From contig JAFAWJ010000634.1 of NCBI GenBank assembly GCA_019242065.1, positions 1-8,918 on the forward strand: 8,918 bases of DNA. Reading direction: 5' to 3'. The DNA comes from Chloroflexota bacterium. GTDB taxonomy: Bacteria; Chloroflexota; UBA6077; CF-72. Below are positions 1 to 5,345 of the stretch, piece after piece (the stretch's first letter is position 1; every line of letters starts with the position of its first letter). The notes under the pieces are model-generated. The model made no database searches and was not told the DNA's origin. It worked only from the letters and a program-made list of their open reading frames with translations. A program made the translations under genes and the position numbers.

Positions 1-89
1 AGGCGACCGCCGCCGCCGATCGGGCCGAAGCGCAGGTCCAGGTAGCCGCCACCGAGGGCTCGCCGACGTCGGCCAACGGCAAAAAGTAA
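1..89 (+). CDS. C-terminal end of an unidentified protein (partial, cut by left window edge)
   Basis: Reading from base 3 in steps of three gives 28 codons ending in TAA at 87-89. The residues are Ala-rich with scattered charge and end in SPTSANGKK. Codons end mostly in G or C, as in the clear genes here, and the opposite strand offers nothing better, so I read it as a real gene tail. A low-complexity Ala-rich end with a basic tip occurs on many high-GC proteins, so no function can be assigned. It is convergent with infC, and its stop codon forms the first bases of the inverted repeat that follows. Confidence 0.45.
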   Translation, partial: ATAAADRAEAQVQVAATEGSPTSANGKK

Positions 90-160
90 CCAGGTTCTTC
101 AATGCCCGAGTGACGGCAATCGTCTCAGACGGTGCACGTCACTCATAGAGAACCTGGTTA
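87..160. terminator. Nested inverted repeat between convergent genes, probable bidirectional terminator
   Basis: TAACCAGGTTCT (87-98) is perfectly complementary to AGAACCTGGTTA (149-160). Inside it GAGTGACG (108-115) pairs with CGTCACTC (137-144), and the centre holds CGTCTCAGACG (121-131). On the minus strand the outer stem is followed directly by CTTTTT (86-81), so infC transcripts could end here. On the plus strand it is followed by GATTTTC, a weaker U tract, which could serve the upstream gene whose stop codon lies in the stem. A small palindromic mobile repeat is the alternative reading. Confidence 0.55.
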
Positions 161-177
161 GATTTTCAATTAGCGTG

Positions 178-212
178 ATGGAGCCGCGAGAGCCATCGCT
201 CCGCGGCTCCAT
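178..212 (-). terminator. 11-bp hairpin just after the infC stop codon
   Basis: ATGGAGCCGCG (178-188) and CGCGGCTCCAT (202-212) form a perfect 11-bp stem with a 13-base loop, beginning five bases past the infC stop. The minus-strand bases after it (CACGCTAATTGAAAATC) lack a proper U run. It may therefore act as a 3' stabilising hairpin or weak terminator, with the 87-160 structure as the main stop. Confidence 0.4.
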
Positions 213-217
213 GTGGC

Positions 218-1057
218 TCAGGCTGGCGGCGGCTTCGCTCCGTTCGTCGCGGGTGCTGACCTCGTAGCGGCCTCAGTGGACGCCGCTCGCGCAGGCGAGG
301 ACGCAGGCGCAGGCGACGCAGCTGGCGCAGGCGAGGACGCAGGCTCAGCGGACGCCGCTCGCGCACCCGATGACGGTGGCGCAGGCGACGCAGCTGGCGC
401 AGGCGACGACGCGGGTGCGGCTGACGGAGAAGGCGCAGCCGCCCGAGCCGCGGCCGGCGCCGCCGACTGAGCTGCGTTCGCCCCGCGACTCGCGGCCGCC
501 GCCTCGTCTGCCTTGGACCGCCCACGCGCCAGGATGGCAAACATGGACCGCCCTTCCAGCGATGGCGATCGCTCGACGATGGCGATGTCCGCGACACCCG
601 CGGCAATCCGCGAGATCTGCTCGCGGGCGACCTCCGGGTGCGTCGCTTCCCTCCCCCGAAAACGCACCTCGACTTTAACTTTGTGCCCGTCCTCGAGGAA
701 CCTGCGCGCCGCCCGGACGCGCACCTGCAGGTCATGATCGTCCGTTCTCGGCCGCAGGCGTACCTCCTTGACCTCCGAGACGTGCTGATTTTTCTTCGAA
801 TCCCGATTGCGCTTGTCCTGCTCGAACTTGAACTTGCCCAGATCCGCGATGCGGCAGACAGGCGGATCGGCCGCCGCCGCGACCTCGATCAGGTCCAGTC
901 CGGCGTCTTCGGCGAGTTTGATGGCATCTTCGAGGGGCATGACGCCGACCTGCTGTCCGTCGGCGTCGAGGACGCGAACCTGCGCGGCTCGGATCTGATG
1001 ATTGGTCCGCGGGCCGGTAGGAGTCGGAGGTCGTGCGATGAATGGTGGACGAGGAAT
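218..1057 (-). CDS. infC: Translation initiation factor IF-3 with AUU start and long Ala/Pro/Ser tail
   Basis: IF-3 binds the 30S subunit, blocks premature 50S joining and proofreads the start codon and initiator tRNA. Reading upstream of the first ATG (940) stays in frame and gives TNHQIRAAQVRVLDADG, the conserved beginning of the IF-3 N-domain, so ATG 940 cannot be the true start. The frame is closed by a stop at 1073-1075. The best start is ATT at 1055-1057, seven bases after GGGAG, giving 279 residues; ATC at 1037-1039 is the weaker alternative. N-domain is about 18-95 (DLGKFKFEQDKR motif), a Lys/Arg-rich linker follows, and the C-domain is about 92-178 with FRGREATHPE and ending in MFAILA. 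Residues 178-279 are an extra disordered-looking tail; the family is normally about 170-180 long. E. coli infC also starts with AUU and is autoregulated through it, so similar control is likely here. No rpmI or rplT follows. Confidence 0.95.
   Translation of the reverse strand: MPRPPFIARPPTPTGPRTNHQIRAAQVRVLDADGQQVGVMPLEDAIKLAEDAGLDLIEVAAAADPPVCRIADLGKFKFEQDKRNRDSKKNQHVSEVKEVRLRPRTDDHDLQVRVRAARRFLEDGHKVKVEVRFRGREATHPEVAREQISRIAAGVADIAIVERSPSLEGRSMFAILARGRSKADEAAAASRGANAAQSAAPAAARAAAPSPSAAPASSPAPAASPAPPSSGARAASAEPASSPAPAASPAPASSPARAASTEAATRSAPATNGAKPPPA
272..415 (-). repeat. 72-bp tandem duplication inside the infC tail (two imperfect copies)
   Basis: Bases 272-343 and 344-415 align end to end with a constant 72-base offset. 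A 29-base block is identical in both (306-334 and 378-406), as is GGACGCCGCTCGCGCA with its flanks apart from one T/C change. The unit is 24 codons, so the frame is kept. The protein shows two adjacent blocks starting PASSPAPAASPAP and ending in RAASAE and RAASTE. Confidence 0.85.
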
Positions 1058-1250
1058 GGTGTCTCTCCCAGTTCAACAAGAGTTGATCAGTGAAATGTAA
1101 AGCTTCCCGTCGCAACGTGCATAACGCCGGCGAACTTAGCAGGCATCTAACGGGCCATTGCCCTTCGGTTAACACGCGTAGGCGACACTTCAGAAGTACG
1201 GGCCTACCGACGGCGTGTTGGGGGCCCGAGAACTCGAGGTCATCGAACAC
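1058..1250. other. Divergent intergenic region between infC and the peptidase gene
   Basis: This 193-base gap must hold the promoters of two genes transcribed away from each other. It is less GC-rich than the genes. I see a short hairpin GGGC-CATT-GCCC around 1152-1163 and no convincing -35/-10 pair on either strand. No conserved threonyl-tRNA synthetase or ribosomal protein sequence appears here, although thrS often precedes infC elsewhere. A GTG at 1215 is in frame with the peptidase gene and could extend it into this gap by 12 codons. Confidence 0.4.
1065..1069 (-). promoter_or_regulatory. Shine-Dalgarno deciding the AUU start of infC
   Basis: The minus strand reads TGAACTGGGAGAGACACCATT. 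GGGAG (with GAGAG overlapping) sits seven bases before ATT at 1057. It is one of few clear Shine-Dalgarno sequences in the window and favours ATT over the in-frame ATC 18 bases later or the ATG at 940. The preceding in-frame stop (TGA, 1075-1073) excludes any longer form. Confidence 0.65.
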
Positions 1251-2894
1251 ATGCTTCCAGACAATCAGTCTCAGTGGCCTGAGTCACCGTCCACGCGGCC
1301 TCAGCCAGTGCAACACCACGGCCCGAACCGCGCCGCAATGGCAGCGACGGTCATGGGCGTGGCACTCTTCGGGGTGTTGATCGGCGTCGGCGCAGACCGC
1401 TGGCTGGTCACGAATTACCCACAAAATCCAATGGGCGTCAGCGTGCCGACGGTGACGGTTGGTCCGCGGACGGGCCCGGTCGCCGCCCAGAACGGCGCGG
1501 CGACCACCGCCCAGGCCGCCCCGACCGCGGCGCCCACGGCCACCGATCCCACCCAGCAGGCCATCGAGCAGGTGATCCAGCAGGGCGACAACGAGCAGGC
1601 CCAGGCGTTCGCCAGCAATAACCCGACGGTCATGCAGGACACGTCCACCAGCGACTTCTACCAGACGCAGGTGGCGACCAATCAGGACCTGCAGTCCAAC
1701 GGCGTGACCGATATCAAACTGCTCGGCATCGACTGGGGCGACGTCAACGTCAACGGCGGCAACGCCACGGCCACGGCGTTTGAGACGTGGACGACCACGT
1801 ATTCGGATGGCACGACCGAGCAGTCGCGCGATCGCAACGTGTATACGCTGGTGCAGCAGAACGGCAACTGGGTGATTTCGGCTGACGATCATCCGGATGA
1901 CGAAGTGGCCAGCACGGGATCTGGTGGCCAGGGCCAGGGCGTGCCAGGCGGCCAGGGCCAGGGTCAAACTGGTCAGGGCCAGGGTCAGAGTGGCCAGGGT
2001 CAAGGTCGCGGCCAGGGTCAGGGCACCGTTCCGGGCGGCCAGGGACAAGGCCAGGGCCAGGGCCAAGGCGGTCAGGGCCAGGGCCAGGGACAAGGCATCC
2101 CCGGTGTCCAAGGCCAGGGCGGCCAGGGCCAGGGCAGCGGGCAGAGCGGCTTCCCCGGCGTCGGCCGCCGCGGTCAGGGCGGCCAGGGTCAAGGCGGTCA
2201 GGGCCAGGCCAGCGGCAATCCCGCCAGCGGCAGCCCGGGCGCAGTCCCACAGCCCCGCGTCCCAAGCCAGGACGTCTCCGCCAACTGGTCCGGCTACGCC
2301 GCCACCGGCGGCAACTACACCGCCGTGAGCGGCACCTGGACCGTCCCGCAGTTCGCCCCCGACTCCTCAGCCGGCGCGGACGCGACCTGGGTCGGCATCG
2401 GCGGCGTCAACACGCGCGACCTGCTCCAGGCCGGCACCCAGCAGACCGTCACCGGCAACGGCACAACGCAGTACCAGGCCTGGGTCGAAACCCTGCCGCA
2501 GGCCTCGCATCCGGTGCCCCTCACCGTCAATCCTGGCGACTCGATCAGTATCTCGATCGACCAGGTGCCCCAGTCCCAGGACCAGTGGCAGGTGTCGTTC
2601 ACCAACAACACCACTGGCCAGAAGTTCCAGGTCAACGAGAACTACTCGTCGTCGATGTCGTCGGCCGAGTGGATCGAGGAGGCGCCCAGCGCCGGCCGCG
2701 GCCAGCTGATTCCGCTGGACAACTTCGGCAGCATCGACTTCACCCAGGGCTCGACCGTCAAGGACGGCCAGACCGTGGACATCGCCGACGCCGGCGCCAA
2801 GCCCATCACCATGGTGGCGCGCGCCAGCCGCCAGACGGCCAAGCCATCGAGCCTGGGCGCCGACGGCTCCAGCTTCACCGTCACGCAGAGCTAA
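1251..2894 (+). CDS. Membrane-anchored G1-family (eqolisin-type) glutamic peptidase with NTF2-like domain and Gly-Gln linker
   Basis: Start ATG 1251 is preceded by CGAGG 11 bases upstream; GTG 1215 (+12 codons) has no ribosome site. The product is 547 residues. About 29 polar residues are followed by a membrane helix at 30-48 (AATVMGVALFGVLIGVGA), then an Ala/Thr/Pro stretch. Residues about 100-215 resemble NTF2/IMS-like domains, ending in YTLVQQNGNWVIS. Residues about 225-322 are Gly-Gln repeats. From about 343 comes a G1 peptidase domain: NWSGYA, TWVGIGG, LLQAGT, YQAWVE, NNTTGQ and AEWIEE, with FGSIDF near the end. By family comparison Gln393 (LLQAG) and Glu473 (AEWI) are the likely catalytic pair of this acid-active class; I recall this pairing and did not align it. 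The domain probably faces outside the membrane. Peptidase activity is inferred; substrate unknown. The gene stands alone, ending at a strong terminator. Confidence 0.85.
   Translation: MLPDNQSQWPESPSTRPQPVQHHGPNRAAMAATVMGVALFGVLIGVGADRWLVTNYPQNPMGVSVPTVTVGPRTGPVAAQNGAATTAQAAPTAAPTATDPTQQAIEQVIQQGDNEQAQAFASNNPTVMQDTSTSDFYQTQVATNQDLQSNGVTDIKLLGIDWGDVNVNGGNATATAFETWTTTYSDGTTEQSRDRNVYTLVQQNGNWVISADDHPDDEVASTGSGGQGQGVPGGQGQGQTGQGQGQSGQGQGRGQGQGTVPGGQGQGQGQGQGGQGQGQGQGIPGVQGQGGQGQGSGQSGFPGVGRRGQGGQGQGGQGQASGNPASGSPGAVPQPRVPSQDVSANWSGYAATGGNYTAVSGTWTVPQFAPDSSAGADATWVGIGGVNTRDLLQAGTQQTVTGNGTTQYQAWVETLPQASHPVPLTVNPGDSISISIDQVPQSQDQWQVSFTNNTTGQKFQVNENYSSSMSSAEWIEEAPSAGRGQLIPLDNFGSIDFTQGSTVKDGQTVDIADAGAKPITMVARASRQTAKPSSLGADGSSFTVTQS
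1918..2215 (+). repeat. Degenerate hexanucleotide (GGNCAR) repeat encoding a Gly-Gln linker
   Basis: The stretch is built mainly of GGCCAG, GGTCAG, GGACAA and GGTCAA units read as Gly-Gln, broken by short spacers such as VPG, TG, SG, IPGV and SGFPGVGRR. All spacers keep the reading frame. It forms a flexible, uncharged linker between the NTF2-like and peptidase domains. Such short-period repeats can change in length by slippage. Confidence 0.85.
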
Positions 2895-2912
2895 GCGCTC
2901 CTCACACCCGCG

Positions 2913-2950
2913 AAAGCGGTACTGGCACTGACCAGTACCGCTTTTTTTTT
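2913..2950 (+). terminator. Rho-independent terminator of the peptidase gene
   Basis: AAAGCGGTACTGG (2913-2925), a six-base loop CACTGA, and CCAGTACCGCTTT (2932-2944) form a perfect 13-bp stem, running into nine T (2942-2950). It starts 18 bases after the TAA stop. The minus strand after the stem lacks a T run, so it works in the plus direction only. It separates the peptidase gene from the downstream operon. Confidence 0.95.
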
Positions 2951-2985
2951 GCCCGAGTGGTGAGAACCTAACTGTCAACCCGAAG

Positions 2986-3019
2986 GGTCATTGACCATGT
3001 CGTGAGTCCGGCGTCAAGT
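2986..3019 (+). promoter_or_regulatory. Possible promoter with overlapping palindrome upstream of the glycosyltransferase operon
   Basis: TTGACC (2991-2996) is separated by 17 bases from TCAAGT (3014-3019), matching the vegetative -35 and -10 consensus at five and four of six positions. The -35 box lies within GGTCATTGACC (2986-2996), a perfect odd palindrome that could be an operator half-site pair. The 2951-3150 gap otherwise shows nothing I can assign. Short matches of this kind arise by chance, so confidence is low. Confidence 0.3.
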
Positions 3020-3150
3020 AGTCGTGGTCACCTGAAGCGTCGCGCCTGGGTCGGATCTTCCTGGTCGCGAATGCCGTGTGGTGTCAGTGTCGCACCTGAT
3101 GCATCACGAAACTTGCGTTGTGGCCGGTTGCTCCCGGATGATGGCCATCG

Positions 3151-4800
3151 GTGAGTGCCGGCGACGCTTGGCGAGCAACGCTCGCGGTTTCCCCCGTCGC
3201 GACGCGCCCTGCTGCACGCCGCGCGCCCGCGCTCGCGCTCATCCGCGACCGACGCCTGCTCGCTGCCTTCAGCATCCTGATCGTCTTCGCCGTCGGCGTC
3301 TTCGCCAAACTGCCCGAGGCCATCCTGCCCATCGGCAGCGACACCGGCATGTTCGCGACCTACGCCCGCATGCTGCTCGAAGGCGGCCATCCGTACGTCG
3401 CCTTCTACGACATCCACCCGCCCGTTACCCATTACTACTGGACACTCGTCGAGGCCCTGGCCGGCACCGACTGGTCGCGCACCTGCCTCGGCACCTGGGG
3501 CACGCTGGTCCCCCAGCCGTGTGTCGGCCTGCTCGCCCAGGTCCTGGACCTGATCCTCACCTTCGTCACCGCCGCCCTGGTGTACGCCATCGCCCGCCGC
3601 CTCGAGCTCCGACCGCTACTCGGCGTCTTCGCCGCGGTGCTGGTGGTCTGGTTCGCCAACGAGTCGATGATCAGCATGGAAGGCAGCACGCCGACCAAGC
3701 TGACGCTGGTGCCGTGCACGCTCGCGGTCTACGCCTACCTGCGCGCGTTCCCCAGAGGCAAACAGGGCTGGGCGATCCTGGCCGGTGCGGCCGCGATGGC
3801 CGGAGTGTTGACCAAGCAGCCGGCCCTGGTCACGCTGCTTGCGCTGATCGCGTACAGCCTGCCGGGCCTCGTCCGCGGTGAGGCCCCCGCCCGCCGCGTG
3901 ATGCTTGGGTTCGGCCTGGGATCAGTCATCGTCCTCGTGCCGGTGGTCGTGTACATGGCGGCCCTTGGCTCACTGGGTGGGTTCGTCGATCAGCCGTGGA
4001 CCTACAACGTCGAGCGCTTCGTCGTGGGCTACTGGCAGACGCCGGGCGGCCTGACGTCGCCAACCACGCGCATCGACCGTGTCGTCCTCGAAGCTGGTGG
4101 GCTGCTGTTTGTCGGCGCCGTGATCGGCGGGCTGGCGCTGTGGCTGGGGTCAGCGCGCGGCGATCAGCGCCTGTTGCTGGTCTGGGGCCTGTTCAGCCTG
4201 GTGGCGATCGCCGGCTTTCGCGAGTTTGCCCAGGTGGTGTCCGCCCTGGCGCTGCTGGCCGCCCTCGGCATTGGGCGTCTGTGGGACGCGGCCGGGCGCG
4301 ACGGTCTGGGCCTGGGCCGACCGCTCGCCGGGCGCATTGCGCTGGTCACGCTCTTCGGCACGATCTTTTTGCTGACCTCCAGCTTTCAGCTGACGGAGCT
4401 GCGGCGGGCGCTGTACGAGCGCGGGCCGAGTGGCAAGCCGGCCGATCCCGAGGTGATCGCCACGTACCTGCGCTCCGCAGCGCCGGCGGGGCCGATCTTC
4501 GTGTGGGGCAATGCCGGGCAGATCTACGCGCTTTCGGGGCGCGAGCCCGCGTCGCGGTTCGTGATTGCCGAGTTCACCAACATGTCGTCGCCGTGGGTGG
4601 TTCAGAGCCGACAAGAGGTCATGGACGACCTGGCCGCGAAGCCGCCGGCCGTGATCGTGGTCGATCCACGGGCCAGTGAGCCCGGCCTGCGCCTGAGCGA
4701 CTATCCCGCCCTGCAGGAGCTGATTGCCACCTGCTACGTGCGCCAGGGCGGCCCGCTCCCTTCGAACTGGGGCATCTACACCCGCGCCGCGAGCTGCTAG
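3151..4800 (+). CDS. Polytopic GT-C fold glycosyltransferase (ArnT/PMT-like), putative
   Basis: The 549-residue product is an integral membrane protein. A basic N-terminus is followed by a membrane helix at about 36-54. The first outer loop has GSDTGMFATYARMLLEGGHPY and FYDIHPP (about 62-91). The Asp64 of this motif corresponds to the loop acidic residue typical of GT-C enzymes that transfer sugars from polyprenyl-phosphate donors outside the membrane. Further hydrophobic segments lie near 125-148, 156-170, 207-240, 250-272, 315-333, 340-378 and 395-412. Residues about 430-549 form a soluble tail beginning with FVWGNAGQIYALSGREPASRF and ending in a Cys. GTG 3151 is the only reasonable start: an in-frame stop lies at 3139-3141 and the next Met is residue 67. 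Its ribosome site is weak. Donor and acceptor are unknown; protein, lipid or polysaccharide glycosylation are all possible. It heads the co-directional gene run. Confidence 0.8.
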   Translation: MSAGDAWRATLAVSPVATRPAARRAPALALIRDRRLLAAFSILIVFAVGVFAKLPEAILPIGSDTGMFATYARMLLEGGHPYVAFYDIHPPVTHYYWTLVEALAGTDWSRTCLGTWGTLVPQPCVGLLAQVLDLILTFVTAALVYAIARRLELRPLLGVFAAVLVVWFANESMISMEGSTPTKLTLVPCTLAVYAYLRAFPRGKQGWAILAGAAAMAGVLTKQPALVTLLALIAYSLPGLVRGEAPARRVMLGFGLGSVIVLVPVVVYMAALGSLGGFVDQPWTYNVERFVVGYWQTPGGLTSPTTRIDRVVLEAGGLLFVGAVIGGLALWLGSARGDQRLLLVWGLFSLVAIAGFREFAQVVSALALLAALGIGRLWDAAGRDGLGLGRPLAGRIALVTLFGTIFLLTSSFQLTELRRALYERGPSGKPADPEVIATYLRSAAPAGPIFVWGNAGQIYALSGREPASRFVIAEFTNMSSPWVVQSRQEVMDDLAAKPPAVIVVDPRASEPGLRLSDYPALQELIATCYVRQGGPLPSNWGIYTRAASC

Positions 4801-4847
4801 CGCAACCCCTCGGGGGCTCTCGGCGTCTAACCTCCAGTTAAGACAGC

Positions 4848-5345
4848 ATGCCTCATGTGATCGACAATCCCCGCGGCGGCGAGCGGATTGTCATCCTGCA
4901 GAGCGGCAGCCAGACCAACGGGCAACTGCTGGCCTTTGACGTCCACCTGCAGGCCGGCGCCCACGTCCCCGCCGCGCACTCGCACCCGCACCAGGAGGAG
5001 CGCTTCACCGTCCTGGCCGGCCGCGTCCGCTTTCGCCTGGGCCGCACGACGCTTCTCGCCCACCCGGGCACGATCCTGAGCGTCCCGCCTGGCGCCGCCC
5101 ACTGGTTCGGCAACGCCGGCCCGCACACCGCGCGCCTGCGCGTCGAAGTCCGCCCCGCCCTGCGCATGGAAGAGCTGCTGGAAACCAGCTCCAACGCCAG
5201 CGCGCCAGGCTGGTCGCGCCTCATCGACCGCGCCCTGATCCCCGTCGACTTCAAGCACGAGCTCGGAGTGCCCTTTGTCCCGCCCCGCCTCCTGGCCACT
5301 CTGCTCGCGCCCCTGGCCTGGCTGCGCCCCCGTCTGAGCACGTGA
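4848..5345 (+). CDS. Single-domain cupin protein
   Basis: The protein has 165 residues. Both cupin motifs are intact: AHSHPHQEERFTVLAG supplies His44, His46 and Glu50/51 ending at Gly58, and GTILSVPPGAAHWFGN supplies Pro80, Gly82, His85 and Asn89. The metal-binding set (three His and one Glu) is therefore complete. Cupins of this size include sugar-phosphate isomerases, dioxygenases and small-molecule sensors, so the reaction cannot be named. Residues about 142-160 are hydrophobic (VPFVPPRLLATLLAPLAWL), a C-terminal helix commonly seen in this subgroup. It lies 47 bases after the glycosyltransferase, a gap with only a short CCCCTCGGGG palindrome and no terminator. Its TGA overlaps the next gene's GTG by four bases. 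No Shine-Dalgarno is visible before the ATG. Confidence 0.85.
   Translation: MPHVIDNPRGGERIVILQSGSQTNGQLLAFDVHLQAGAHVPAAHSHPHQEERFTVLAGRVRFRLGRTTLLAHPGTILSVPPGAAHWFGNAGPHTARLRVEVRPALRMEELLETSSNASAPGWSRLIDRALIPVDFKHELGVPFVPPRLLATLLAPLAWLRPRLST

Noticed and set aside
272..415. CRISPR-like or other array from the repeated GCGCAGGCGACGCAGCTGG blocks
   Set aside because: Only two copies, directly adjacent with no unique spacers, in frame within infC; a coding tandem duplication explains it.
213..470. Plus-strand frame across the infC tail (Ala/Gly/Asp-rich)
   Set aside because: It is the antisense image of the repeat-rich infC tail; its composition follows from the 72-bp repeat and it has no family features.
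1284..2192. Minus-strand 302-codon frame opposite the peptidase gene (Leu/Ala repeats)
   Set aside because: It is the reverse of the Gly-Gln hexanucleotide array and contains no plausible fold.
2950..2969. TGCCCGAGTG and GAGAACCT near 2950-2969 also occur at 103-112 and 148-155
   Set aside because: The spacing differs (2 versus 35 bases) and the surrounding stems are missing, so I could not support a dispersed repeat family from two short matches.
4801..4847. CCCCTCGGGG palindrome after the glycosyltransferase stop
   Set aside because: The loop is too small for a stable hairpin and no T run follows, so it is not called a terminator; the operon probably continues.
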